A stretch of 64,000 nucleotides of DNA, from assembly GCA_963750895.1 (NCBI GenBank), contig CAVVSD010000006.1:1488001-1552000 (forward strand), given 5' to 3'. Numbering within the stretch: the first letter of the stretch is position 1; each line of letters begins with the position of its first letter. Below the pieces are notes generated by a model. The model was not told the DNA's origin, ran no database searches, and saw only the letters and a program-made list of their open reading frames with translations. The translations under genes were made by a program, and so were the position numbers. This document shows, in pieces, positions 33,590-43,014 of this stretch. This DNA is from CAVVSD01 sp963750895 (GTDB lineage Bacteria > Actinomycetota > Thermoleophilia > Solirubrobacterales > Solirubrobacteraceae).

Positions 33590-34444
33590 CTAAGGCATGG
33601 CCTGCAACCGGCGGCGTTCGGCGTCCACGTCGAACGCCGCCGTCGGCCACGCCAGCGCGAGCCCTGTCAGCGCCTCGACGAGCAGGGTCGAGATCGCCCA
33701 GTTGCGGTACCACTTGCGGTCCGCCGGGACGACGTACCACGGCGCGACGTCCGACGACGTCCGCTCGATCGCCTCCCCGTAGGCCGCCATGTACTCGTCC
33801 CACAGCACGCGGTTGTCGAGGTCGCCGGGGTTGTACTTCCAGTGCTTCGTCGGGTCGTCCAGGCGCTCGAGCAGACGTGCCTTCTGCTCGTCGGCCGAGA
33901 TGTGCAGGAAGCACTTCACGACCGTCGTCCCGTCCGCCGCGAGCGACTCCTCGAAGCGCTGGATCGAGCCGTAGCGCCTCGTCCAGGTCCGCCGGTCGGC
34001 CAGCTTCAGGACGCGGACGGTGACGACGTCCTCGTAGTGCGAGCGATCGAAGACGCCGAGCATGCCCGTCTCCGGGAGCTCGCGGCGGATCCGCCACAGG
34101 AAGTCGTGCGCGAGCTCCTCGGGCGTCGGGCGCTTGAAGGCGGCGATGTGCACGCCGGCGGGATCGACCTGCCCCAGGACGTGGCCGACCGTCCCGCCCT
34201 TCCCGGACGTGTCCATGCCCTGGAGGACGAGCAGCACCTTCCGGTTGCCGCCCGTCCGGCCGTCGGCGTAGAGCCGCTCCTGGAGGTCGGCGAGCTGCGC
34301 GCCGAGCTGCGGGAGCGCGTCGCGGCCCTCCGTCTTGCCGCCCTTGAAGCCGGGTGTCGCGCGGGTGTCGACCGCCGCGAGGTCCAGTCCGGACGTCGGC
34401 GCGCGGAGCAGGTCGCTCACGCGCTCGGCGGCACGCTTGGGCAT
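33590..34444 (-). CDS. Polyphosphate kinase 2 family protein
   Basis: Transfers phosphate between polyphosphate and nucleotides. Walker A LQGMDTSGKGGTVGHV and Walker B GVFDRSHYEDVV are intact, with the lid residues in the RRYGSIQRFEESL and KHWKYNPGDLDNR segments. At 284 residues it is a single-domain PPK2; whether it prefers AMP, ADP or GDP cannot be told. Leaderless-type TACGCT lies 7 bases before the ATG at 34444. Confidence 0.92.
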   Translation of the reverse strand: MPKRAAERVSDLLRAPTSGLDLAAVDTRATPGFKGGKTEGRDALPQLGAQLADLQERLYADGRTGGNRKVLLVLQGMDTSGKGGTVGHVLGQVDPAGVHIAAFKRPTPEELAHDFLWRIRRELPETGMLGVFDRSHYEDVVTVRVLKLADRRTWTRRYGSIQRFEESLAADGTTVVKCFLHISADEQKARLLERLDDPTKHWKYNPGDLDNRVLWDEYMAAYGEAIERTSSDVAPWYVVPADRKWYRNWAISTLLVEALTGLALAWPTAAFDVDAERRRLQAMP

Positions 34445-34476
34445 GCGCGGGAGCGTATCTCGCTAGGGTCGCCGCC
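34445..34476. promoter_or_regulatory. Divergent leaderless-type promoters, PPK2 and secreted protein genes
   Basis: In a 32-base gap, minus TACGCT (34452-34457) is 7 bases before the PPK2 ATG and plus TAGGGT (34464-34469) is 7 bases before the GTG at 34477. Only six bases separate the two boxes. Confidence 0.55.
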
Positions 34477-35562
34477 GTGCGCAGGCTCCTCGCGTCCCTC
34501 GCCGTCGCGGCTGCCGCGCTCCTGTGCGCCGGGCCGGCGTGGGCGTTGCCCGGCGACCCGCCGGTGACGCCGATCGCGCCCGCGGACGGCGCGAGCCTGC
34601 CGACGTCCTCAGCCGGGATCCCCGTCTCCTACGCCTGCCCGCTGTACCGGACGAGCGACTTCGGGGACGGCATCGTCCGCACCGGGGACGAGAGCTACTA
34701 CACCGTCCTGCTCTCGCGGTCGCCCACGCTGGACGGCGAGGGCCGCCTTGCCACCCCGGAGGCGCGCGGCACGGGGTCCTCCACCCCGGCCGACCCGAAC
34801 ACGTGCAACCTGCTGCTGCGCGCCGACGTCACGCCCGCCCCGCAGGAGTCGCCGGGGGTCTGGTACTGGCAGGTCTCGCGGATCTGCGCGGGGTGCTCGC
34901 CGCAGTTCGAGACCGGGCCGGTGCGGTCGTTCACGCTCGTGTCGAGCGAGAAGCCGACGCTCTCCCTGCCCGCCCGCGCGTACGCGGGGTTCGCGTTCAT
35001 CGCGACCGTCGGCGTGAAGGGGGCGCCCGCAGGCACCGCGGTGACGGTGCAGCGGCGCAGCGGGAGCCGGTGGGTCGCGGCGGGCCGGGGCACGACGTCC
35101 GGCGACGGTGCCGCCGTGACCACGACGCTGCCCGCCGGCGCGGTGACGGTCCGCGCCCAGCTCGCGATCGGCGGCCAGACCCTGACGAGCGCGGAGCGGC
35201 GCATCCGGGTGCGCCGTCCGGCCGACGCGCCGCGCACCGCCGTGCGCGCCGGCGCCTGGGCGGGCGCGAGCGGCGTCGGCTTCCGCGTCGCGGGCCGGAC
35301 GATCACGGGCTTCGCCGCGCAGGTCCCGCTCCTCTGCCCCACCCCCGGGCTCGTCGGTCAGTTCACGACGCAGATCGCCCGCGCAGCCGTGGCCCGCATC
35401 CGGCTCGCGCCGGACGGGAGCTTCGTCGGCGCGGCCACCCGCTCCGGCGCGGCGATCCGCGTGCGCGGCCGTCTGCGCGGCTCCCGCCTGACCGGCGGGC
35501 GCGTCGAGATGAGCCTCGGCGGGTGCGTCGGCGACGCCGCCGTCGCCGCGTCCGCGCGCTGA
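34477..35562 (+). CDS. Secreted protein with Ig-like/repeat region
   Basis: 361 residues with an N-terminal signal peptide (RRLLASLAVAAAALLCAGPAWA). The first half has scattered cysteines (YACPLYR, PNTCNLLL, RICAGCSP) and a fibronectin- or Ig-like pattern ending VRSFTLV. The middle (KPTLSLPARAYAGFAFIATV...) resembles an Ig-like or bacterial surface repeat. The C-terminus contains two cysteines (LLCPTPGL and GGCVGD). Function unknown. GTG at 34477 is supported by the -10-like element 7 bases upstream. Confidence 0.7.
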   Translation: MRRLLASLAVAAAALLCAGPAWALPGDPPVTPIAPADGASLPTSSAGIPVSYACPLYRTSDFGDGIVRTGDESYYTVLLSRSPTLDGEGRLATPEARGTGSSTPADPNTCNLLLRADVTPAPQESPGVWYWQVSRICAGCSPQFETGPVRSFTLVSSEKPTLSLPARAYAGFAFIATVGVKGAPAGTAVTVQRRSGSRWVAAGRGTTSGDGAAVTTTLPAGAVTVRAQLAIGGQTLTSAERRIRVRRPADAPRTAVRAGAWAGASGVGFRVAGRTITGFAAQVPLLCPTPGLVGQFTTQIARAAVARIRLAPDGSFVGAATRSGAAIRVRGRLRGSRLTGGRVEMSLGGCVGDAAVAASAR

Positions 35563-35600
35563 GCGCGAATACGCCAGGCCCCGCCGGGTAACGGCAGGAC

Positions 35601-37802
35601 GTGTCCGACGCGCCGGGTGGTCGTCTCGCACGGGGGTACGCGCGGCTCGTGGTCGCGCTGCGCTGGCCGATCATCATCGGCTGGGTCGCGGCGCTCGCCG
35701 CCGCCCTCGTCCTGCTGCCCGGGCTCGGCGGCTCCGGGGCGGCCCCGCTCAGCGACATCGTCCCGTCCGACGCGCAGGCCGTCCGGACGCAGCAGCGGGC
35801 CCTGCAGCTGTTCGGGTCGTCGGTGGCGACCGACACGGTCGCGGTCGAGCGCAACCCGCGTGGGCTCTCGCGCGCCGCCGTCGAGGGCCAGCTGCGCGCG
35901 GCCGACGCGGCGAACCGGACGCGCGGCGTCCGCGCCGCCGCGCCGCTGCTCGACGTGCCGCTGCCGGGGGTGCGGTGGGCGGAGCGCGAGACGACGATCG
36001 TCACCTACCTGTTCCTCGCGCCGGAGCTGAACCTCGACGAACGCTCGCGCGCCGCGCGCGCCTACGTCGCGACGCTGCCGCCGCCGTCGGCCGGCACGAC
36101 GCGGGGCATCTCGGGCGCGGGGCCGGCGCGGTTGGCGCAGTGGGACGAGATCGACAAGGCGCTGCCGTGGATGGAGGCGGCGACGATCCTGACGATCCTC
36201 GTCATCGTCGCGGTGTACTTCCGCTCCGTCGGCGCGCCGCTCGTGACCCTCGCGACCGCCGGCCTCGGCTACGTCATCGCGATCCGCGCGCTCGGCTGGA
36301 TGGGCGAGCAGACGGGCAACGGCGTGCCGAACGAGATCGAGCCGGTGCTCGTCGTCCTGCTGCTCGGGCTCGTGACGGACTACACCGTCTTCTTCATGGC
36401 CGAGACGCGCCGGCGGCTGCGCGACGGCGCCACGCGGACGGAGGCGGCCAGGTGGGCGACCGCCCGGGTCGCGCCGCTCGTGTTCGCCGCCGGGATGCTC
36501 GTCATCGCCGGGGCGCTGTCCCTCCTGGCGGGGAAGCTGCACTTCTTCCGCGTCTTCGGCCCCGGCCTCGCGGTCGCCGCGCTCGTCGTGACCCTCGTGT
36601 GCCTCACGCTCGTGCCCGCGCTCATGGGTGCGGTCGGACCCTGGCTGTTCGGCTCGCGGGTCCGCAGGGCGCAGGCGCCGGACCCCGACCGGGTCGATCC
36701 GCCGTCGCGGGCGCGGCGGTTCGTCGCGCGGCTGCCGACCGCGAAGCCCGTCGCCGCCCTCGTCGTGGTCGCGTGCGTCGGTCTGCTCGTCGCCGCCGCG
36801 CTCGGGGCCCGGACGATCTCGCTGTCCGTCTCGTTCATCCCCTCCCTGCCGCCGGGGAGCGAGCCGCGGAAGATGTCCGAGGAGGCCGCCAAGGGATTCG
36901 CGCCCGGCATCCTCGCGCCGACCGAGCTGCTGCTCGAGTCACCGGGCATCGGCTCGCGGCTCGACCGGTTGGCCCGGCTGCAGGCGCTCTATACGCGCGA
37001 GCCGGGCGTCGCAGCCGTGCTCGGGCCCGCGCAGACCGGTCGCGACGCGCCGGTCGGCGTCGTCACCTCGCGTGACGGCGGGGCGGCGCGCCTCGTCCTG
37101 GTCCTGCGCGACGAGCCGACGACCGCGGCGGCCATCGCCACGATCCGCCGCCTCGAGCGCCGGACGCCGCAGCTCCTCGGGGAGGCCGGGCTGCCGCGCG
37201 GGGCGCGCGCGTCCTACGCGGGCGAGACCGCGCTCTCGGCCGAGACGGTCGACGCGCTCCTGCGCGACCTGCGGCGCGTCGTCCTCGTCACCGCGATCCT
37301 CACGTTCGTCCTGCTGGCGCTGTTCCTGCGCGCACTCCTCGCGCCGGTCCTCCTGCTCGCCGGGAGCGTCCTGGCGTTCGCCGGCTCCTTCGGCCTCACG
37401 GCGCTCCTGCTCCCGGACGTCCTCGGGACGCACGACGTCGTCTACTACGTCCCGCTCGTCGGGGCGGTGATGCTCGTGGGCCTGGGCAGCGACTACAACG
37501 TCTTCATCGCGGGCCGCATCCGCGACGAGGCGCATCGACGGAACTTCAGGGACGCGGTCGCGGCGGGCACGAGCTCGGCCTCCCGCACCATCACGGTGGC
37601 CGGCGTGACGCTCGCCGCGACGTTCGCCCTCCTCGCCCTCGTGCCGCTGCTGCCGTTCCGCGAGCTCGCGCTGCTCATGTCCCTCGGCGTCCTCGTCGAC
37701 GCGCTCCTCGTGCGCTCGGTGCTCATCCCGGCGCTCATCGTGCTGTCGGGGCGCGCGTCGTGGTGGCCGCGGGCCCCGGCGCCGCGACCCGCCGAGCCCT
37801 AG
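35601..37802 (+). CDS. MMPL/RND-family transporter
   Basis: A 733-residue, roughly 12-helix efflux protein of MMPL type, with two similar halves: each has a first helix, a large outer loop, then five helices. GLVTDYTVFFMAETRRRL and GLGSDYNVFIAGRIRDEA are the conserved Asp-Tyr segments of helix 4 and helix 10 that carry protons. MMPL proteins export lipids or drugs. Its 3' end overlaps the convergent MFS gene by 68 bases. No mycolate genes are nearby, so drug or lipid export is undecided. Confidence 0.88.
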   Translation: MSDAPGGRLARGYARLVVALRWPIIIGWVAALAAALVLLPGLGGSGAAPLSDIVPSDAQAVRTQQRALQLFGSSVATDTVAVERNPRGLSRAAVEGQLRAADAANRTRGVRAAAPLLDVPLPGVRWAERETTIVTYLFLAPELNLDERSRAARAYVATLPPPSAGTTRGISGAGPARLAQWDEIDKALPWMEAATILTILVIVAVYFRSVGAPLVTLATAGLGYVIAIRALGWMGEQTGNGVPNEIEPVLVVLLLGLVTDYTVFFMAETRRRLRDGATRTEAARWATARVAPLVFAAGMLVIAGALSLLAGKLHFFRVFGPGLAVAALVVTLVCLTLVPALMGAVGPWLFGSRVRRAQAPDPDRVDPPSRARRFVARLPTAKPVAALVVVACVGLLVAAALGARTISLSVSFIPSLPPGSEPRKMSEEAAKGFAPGILAPTELLLESPGIGSRLDRLARLQALYTREPGVAAVLGPAQTGRDAPVGVVTSRDGGAARLVLVLRDEPTTAAAIATIRRLERRTPQLLGEAGLPRGARASYAGETALSAETVDALLRDLRRVVLVTAILTFVLLALFLRALLAPVLLLAGSVLAFAGSFGLTALLLPDVLGTHDVVYYVPLVGAVMLVGLGSDYNVFIAGRIRDEAHRRNFRDAVAAGTSSASRTITVAGVTLAATFALLALVPLLPFRELALLMSLGVLVDALLVRSVLIPALIVLSGRASWWPRAPAPRPAEP

Positions 37803-39183
37803 GCCGAAGCACGACCGCGGCGACGCCGAACGCCGCGAGGACGAGCAGGGCCGCGACGCCCCACGCGAGGTGGAAGCCGGCGACCGTGGCGGCCGCGGCG
37901 CCGACCCCGTCCGCCCGCAGGCCGGCGGTCCTCCCGGCGGCGACCGCGGCGAGGATGGCGAGGCCGAGCGCCCCGCCGACCTGCTGGGACGTGTTGATCA
38001 GACCGGACGCGAGGCCTGCCGTCGACGGGGTCGCGCCGGACATGGCGATCGTCATGACCGCGGGGAGCACGAGCCCGGCGCCGACCGCGAACAGCGCGAC
38101 GCTCGGTGCCACGTCGGCGAGGTAGCGACCGTCGACCGGCACGCGCGCCAGCAGCGCGAGCCCGGCGGCGATCGCCAGGAGGCCCGGCAGCAGCGCCGCC
38201 CGCGCGCCGAGCCGGCGCTCGATCCGCGGGAACACGACGAGCGACATCGCGCCGATCCCCATCGCGACCGGCAGGACGGCGAGCCCCGCCTGCGCCGGCG
38301 AGTAGCCGAGGACCTGCTGGAAGTACAGCGTCACCAGGAACTGGAAGCCGAACATCGCGGCGACGGTGAGCGCGTGGACGACGTTCGCCCCGGCGACGAT
38401 GCGCGAGCGCAGGATGCCCAGCGGCAGCAGCGGCCGCCGCGCGGTGGCCTGCCGCCGGACGAACAGCACGAGCAGCACGGCCGCGACGACCCCCAGGGCG
38501 CGCGCGTCGGCGTCCACGATCGCGACGATCGCGAGCATCAACCCTGCGACGAGCAGGACCGCGCCCGCGGCGTCGGCGCCCTCGCGCAGGCCGGGACCGC
38601 GCTCGACGGCCAGCACGCGGCTGCCCACGAGCACCGTCGCGATGCCGATCGGGATGTTGATGAAGAAGACCCAGCGCCAGTCGACGAGGTCCGTGATGAC
38701 GCCGCCGAGGAAGAGCCCGATCGAGGCTCCGGCGGCGCCGACGAACGAGTAGATGCCGATCGCGCGGGCCTGCAGCCCGGGATCGTCGAAGAGCGAGACG
38801 ACCATGCCGAGCGCGACCGACGCGGCGAGCGCGCCGCCGGCGCCCTGCACGAACCGCGCGGCGACGAGCCACGCCGGCGATCCTGCGACGCCGCACAGCG
38901 CCGAGGCGACGACGAAGAGCGTCAGCCCGCCGAGCAGCACGCGGCGGCGGCCGACGAGATCGCCGATCCGCCCGGACAGCAGCAGCAGGCCGCCGAACGA
39001 CGCCAGGTAGGCGTTCACGACCCACGAGAGGTCGGAGGTCGCGAAGCCGAGATCGCGCTGGATGCTGGGCAGCGCGACGGAGACGACGGTCTCGTCGACG
39101 ATCGTCATGAGCGTCGCCGCGCACAGGACGACGAGTGCGAGCAGCCGGGTGCGTGGGATGCGTGTCTGCGTCGATCCGGACAT
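37735..39183 (-). CDS. Multidrug MFS transporter, DHA2 (14-helix) type
   Basis: Drug-proton antiporter of 482 residues. MTIVDETVVSVALPSIQRDLG is motif D1, GRIGDLVGRRRVLLGG is motif A and IGIATVLVGSR lies after helix 6; the rest shows about 14 hydrophobic helices. ATG at 39183 has TACGGT six bases upstream. A MarR gene lies immediately upstream on the same strand and the two promoters share an inverted repeat, so induction by a MarR ligand is likely. Confidence 0.9.
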   Translation of the reverse strand: MSGSTQTRIPRTRLLALVVLCAATLMTIVDETVVSVALPSIQRDLGFATSDLSWVVNAYLASFGGLLLLSGRIGDLVGRRRVLLGGLTLFVVASALCGVAGSPAWLVAARFVQGAGGALAASVALGMVVSLFDDPGLQARAIGIYSFVGAAGASIGLFLGGVITDLVDWRWVFFINIPIGIATVLVGSRVLAVERGPGLREGADAAGAVLLVAGLMLAIVAIVDADARALGVVAAVLLVLFVRRQATARRPLLPLGILRSRIVAGANVVHALTVAAMFGFQFLVTLYFQQVLGYSPAQAGLAVLPVAMGIGAMSLVVFPRIERRLGARAALLPGLLAIAAGLALLARVPVDGRYLADVAPSVALFAVGAGLVLPAVMTIAMSGATPSTAGLASGLINTSQQVGGALGLAILAAVAAGRTAGLRADGVGAAAATVAGFHLAWGVAALLVLAAFGVAAVVLRPRARRVAAPGPAATTTRAPTAR

Positions 39184-39199
39184 GATCGGACCGTAGCAG

Positions 39200-39219
39200 A
39201 TCGTTTTGTTCGGGACGAT
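39200..39219. promoter_or_regulatory. MarR-type operator ATCGT-N10-ACGAT before the MFS gene
   Basis: ATCGT (39200-39204) and ACGAT (39215-39219) flank ten bases; the wider repeat AGATCGT/ACGATCT extends the arms. It sits directly upstream of the -10-like box of the MFS gene and recurs before the MarR gene. Confidence 0.6.
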
Positions 39220-39233
39220 CTCTTTCGGATCGT

Positions 39234-39719
39234 TCAGCCTGCGCGCTGGGCCCTCCGGCGCGTCCGCGCCTCCATGTGGAACGGCGCGGCGAGCGGACCG
39301 TCGACCAGCCCGCCGAGCACGCCGAGGAAGGTGTTGCGCTCCGCCGGGTCCACCCCGTCGAGCACCTCGTCGTAGACGCCCTGGACGATCGCGTCGGCCT
39401 TCGCGAGCTGCCGCCGGCCCTTCGACGTGATCGCGACGACGCGCACGCGACGGTCCTCCGGCGAGAGGCGGCGCTCGGCCAGGCCGCGGCGCTCCATCTC
39501 GTCGAGCGTGACGACCATCGTGGTCTTGTCCATCCACGCGAGCTCCGCGAGCCGCCCCTGGGTGTGGTCGCCCTCCGCCGCCTTGGCGAGCACGCAGTAC
39601 ACGCGGACCGACATGTCGAGGTCCGCCAGCGCGGCGGTCAGCCGGTTCGCGAGCGCGTAGCCGGCCTGGTTGAGCAGCATCGACAGGTCGACGGGCGGCG
39701 GCGTGCGCGGTGCGGACAT
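39234..39719 (-). CDS. MarR-family transcriptional regulator
   Basis: Winged-helix repressor of 161 residues: QGRLAELAWMDKTTMVVTLDEMERRGLAERRLSPEDRRVRVVAIT covers the recognition helix and wing, with dimer helices at each end. It probably represses itself and the MFS gene 50 bases downstream, as both promoters carry ATCGT-N10-ACGAT. TACCCT lies six bases before the ATG at 39719. Confidence 0.9.
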   Translation of the reverse strand: MSAPRTPPPVDLSMLLNQAGYALANRLTAALADLDMSVRVYCVLAKAAEGDHTQGRLAELAWMDKTTMVVTLDEMERRGLAERRLSPEDRRVRVVAITSKGRRQLAKADAIVQGVYDEVLDGVDPAERNTFLGVLGGLVDGPLAAPFHMEARTRRRAQRAG

Positions 39720-39737
39720 CCCTCCAGGGTACCGGGA

Positions 39738-39757
39738 ATCGTCTGCTGCAGAACGAT
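39738..39757. promoter_or_regulatory. MarR-type operator ATCGT-N10-ACGAT before the MarR gene
   Basis: Same arms and same ten-base spacing as the repeat at 39200-39219, and located just upstream of the -10-like box of the MarR gene. The two copies share little inside the spacer, so the match is to the arms only. Confidence 0.6.
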
Positions 39758-39785
39758 CTCCCCGTGGATGATCTTGACGACTTCC

Positions 39786-39813
39786 TGCAGCAAGCGCGCA
39801 ACTTCTTGCTGCA
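39786..39813. repeat. Perfect 9-bp inverted repeat TGCAGCAAG-N10-CTTGCTGCA
   Basis: Lies in the gap between the divergent MarR gene and the hypothetical gene at 39997. The TGCTGCA core occurs once more at about 39744-39752. It could be an operator or an RNA stem; no factor is suggested. Confidence 0.45.
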
Positions 39814-39996
39814 AATCTCCATCTCCGGCGACATCCGCGCATTCGCCGGATGGCCGGTGGGAGTGTCGATTCGGCCAGATCAGCGATGTCCTGAAGTCGA
39901 CTCGCAACCCGTCCGGGGCCAGGCCCGCGCATGGTTCATTCGGCCGTCACGGCGTACCGGTCTCCTCGGCGGCGAACCGCATCCGGGAGGGCTGAG

Positions 39997-40575
39997 ATGA
40001 CGGACTCGAAGAACGTCCGCGCCGTGAAGGTGGTCCGTACGGGCGACGAGACCCCGGCCATCGCACAGACGACCCTCTGGTCGATCTTGGATGCCGACAC
40101 GCGGCGACCGCTTCCCTGGCGCGTGATCGTCCTGCTCCCCGAGGAGCTCGCGCCCGAGCCGCTCGTCTTCTGCACCAGGGACGAGGCGCGCGCGTGGGCC
40201 GCGACCGATTCGCGGGCGAGAGAGTTCGAGTGGACCGGTCTCGAGAGCGCCGGTCCGGGCTTCCCCGTCGGCGCTCCCTTCACCAAGCGGGGCAACTCCA
40301 ACACCATGACCCTGTACTCGGGGTACGGCGGAGGAGGCACGGCCTACACCGTCCCGGCTCAGACCGGGGTCACCGACTGGGCGGCACAGGAGCCGTCGAG
40401 CGCGAACGTCCCGCAGTGGATGCCGCGATCCTGCTCGTCGGACGGTCAGAGTGACCTCTGGGGAAACGAGTACGGCAAGCCGCTGGGCGAGCAACTGCTC
40501 GCGATACGAGGCCCCCACGACCTCGATGACCTTCCCTTCCCCGAGGTCGTCTCGGTCTTCACGAACTCCAACTGA
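39997..40575 (+). CDS. Hypothetical protein, 192 residues
   Basis: Not recognised. Soluble, no signal peptide. It has an N-terminal beta-rich part, a DEARAWAATDSRAREFEWTG helix region, and a C-terminal part rich in Gly, Ser and Asn (SGYGGGGTAYTVPAQ). GGGAGG lies six bases before the ATG at 39997. It precedes the RTX repeat gene by two bases, so it may be cotranscribed; an accessory role for that protein is a guess. Confidence 0.65.
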   Translation: MTDSKNVRAVKVVRTGDETPAIAQTTLWSILDADTRRPLPWRVIVLLPEELAPEPLVFCTRDEARAWAATDSRAREFEWTGLESAGPGFPVGAPFTKRGNSNTMTLYSGYGGGGTAYTVPAQTGVTDWAAQEPSSANVPQWMPRSCSSDGQSDLWGNEYGKPLGEQLLAIRGPHDLDDLPFPEVVSVFTNSN

Positions 40576-40577
40576 GC

Positions 40578-42982
40578 GTGGTGGGAGGGCTCGTTCACGG
40601 GTCGGGACGGCACCTCAGAGGGGCGGCGATCGTGGCGGTGCTCGCGCTGGCAGCTCTGCACGTCCCGAACGCCGGCGCATCCACCGTCGCGATCCAGCGT
40701 GCGAACAACGTCCGACTCGTGTACACGGCGGCCGCCGATGAGGCGAATCGCGGCGCGGTCGCTCGCGCCGTCGACGGGGCGTACCTGATCGAGGATCTCG
40801 GGGCGGTCATCGTCCCGTCGTCGACCGGCGAGTGCACCCGGGTGGACGACCACCACGCACGCTGCGCGGCCCCGGACGTGCAGGGCGTCGCCGTCACACT
40901 CGGTGATCTGGACGATGCGTTCACGGTCTCCGACAACGCGTACCCGGACACGTCACCTATCGGCGTCCTTCCGATGTCCGTCGATGGGGGTACGGGCAAC
41001 GACACGCTCACGGGCGCCGCGGGTCCGGACGATCTCCGGGGCGGCGCCGGCGACGACCCGCTCATCAGCGGTGAGGGCGGGCCGGACAGCCTCGCGGGCG
41101 GCGTCGGGATCGATGTCGTCGACGGGGGTCCCGGGGATGACGTCTCGCTGTCGGGCGGGGACGACGGCGACACCGTGAGGGCGGGTCCCGGAAACGACGC
41201 CGACGTCACCGGAGGCGACGGGATCGACACCGTGATGGGCGGCGACGGTGATGACGAGCTTCGCGGCAACGACGGCGTCGACACGCTGGTCGGCGGCACC
41301 GGCAACGACCGCCTCGACTTCCCGAACGAGGGGCAGACCGAGCAGCCGACCGGCGGAGAGGACAAGCTGTTCGGCGGTGACGGCGACGACATGCTCAGCG
41401 CGGGAGCGGCGTCCCGATCTCCGGAGAGCGACGTGATGAGCGGTGGCGACGGGACCGACACCGTCGACTACAGCCCGCGGAGCGCTGCGCTCGCCGTCAC
41501 CCTCGACGGGCGGGCCGACGACGGAGAGTCCGGCGAGCGCGACGACGTCGGCGCCGACGTGGAGCAGGTGATCGGCGGCGCCAACGGCGACACGCTCACG
41601 GGCTCCCCCGCGGCGAACGTCCTCGACGGCCGCGGCGGCGACGACACGATCGACGGCCGGGCCGGAGACGATCAGCTCATCGGCGGCGAGAACACCCCGG
41701 ACAACGACAGCCTGACCGGCGGCGACGGCCGGGACGACGTGCGCGGCGGGCCCGGTGACGACGCGCTCGACGGTGGCGACGGCGACGACGTCCTGTCGGG
41801 CGCCGGTGGCGGCGACGAACTGGACGCCGGAGCCGGCGAACGACGTGGCGGCGGGCGGCGCCGGCGTCGACGCGCTCGACGGAGGAGCCGGGGACGACAT
41901 CCTCTTCGGCGGCGAGGACGCGCTCATCGGCGGTGACGGCGGCGACAGCCTCAGCGGCGGGCCGGGCGCCGACGTCCTGCGCGCGGGACGCGGGAACGAC
42001 CGCCTCGACGGCGGAGCGGGCCCCGACCTGCTCAGCGGCGAGGCAGGGACGGACACCGTCACCTACGAGGACCGCACCAACCCGGTGTCCGTGACGTTCA
42101 ACGGCCTCGCCCGACGACGGAGAGCGCGACGAGCACGACAACGTCGCCGACGACATCGAGATCGTGCTCGGCGGCCGGGAGGGCGACACGCTCACGGGCA
42201 AGGCCGGCGAGGACACCGAGGACGGCGGACCCGGCGAGGACCTCGTCGACGGTGGGCCGCAGGCCGACCGGCTGACCGGCGGCGACGAGCCCGATCTCAT
42301 CCGTGCACGCGACGGCTCCCCCGACGTCGTCCTCTGCGGGGACGGCGGGGACCTCGCGCTCGTCGACCGGCAGGACACGGTCCGGGAATGCGAGACCGTC
42401 GACACGGGCGGGCGGCGGCGGCTCGTGCGCGGGGAGACCGCGCTCGTGCGGCCCGAGCCCGCCGGCTTCGAACTGCGCCTGCCCGGCGGCACCCGGTTCT
42501 TCGACATGCGCGAGACCGTCAAGGTCCCCCTGCGCTCGACGATCGACGCGACCGCCGGCCCCGTGCAGCTCTCCACGGCACGAACGCGCTCGGGCGCTCG
42601 CCAGCGGGCGATCGCCCAGCAGGGGACCTTCACGCTGCGCCAGACATCCGGCGCCCGGCCTCGGACGCGGCTCCTGCTCCGCGGCACGTTCTCCCGCACC
42701 TGCCGCGCCGCGGCGTCCGGTCGCGCAGCCGGCCGACAGGACAAGCGCCGCCGCGTGCGGCTGCAGACCGGCAAGCCGCGGGGTAGGTGGGAGGTCCAGG
42801 GCGCGTACAGCTCGAGCGCTGCCGAAGGGACCGCCTGGGTGACCGAGGACCGGTGCGACGGCACGCACACGACCGTGCTCGAGGGCGCCGTGCGCGTCCA
42901 CGACTTCGGGCGCAACCGCAACGTGGTGGTCCGGGCGGGCTCGGAGTACGTGGCGCGCCCGTCGCGGCGCCGGGGTGGCTGA
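40578..42982 (+). CDS. Secreted RTX calcium-binding repeat protein, two frame breaks
   Basis: About 800 residues in three frames. An N-terminal signal-like segment (IVAVLALAALHVPNAGAS) is followed by more than ten Gly-Gly-x-Gly-x-Asp nonapeptide repeats that form a calcium-loaded parallel beta-roll, and an Arg-rich C-terminal domain without an obvious type I secretion signal. The repeats switch frame near 41838 (one extra G in GGCGAACG) and near 42108 (one extra C in CGCCCGAC); both sides remain perfectly repeated. Single-base consensus errors are the simplest explanation. The GTG start lies two bases after the preceding gene. Confidence 0.78.
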
Positions 42983-43014
42983 GCGCAGGTGGCAGGCCCT
43001 GGGATCATCTCCCC

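Noticed and set aside
40980..42300. Regular short repeats that could be mistaken for a CRISPR or tandem DNA repeat
   Set aside because: They are codons of Gly-Gly-x-Gly-x-Asp protein repeats, variable at third positions, with no constant spacers.
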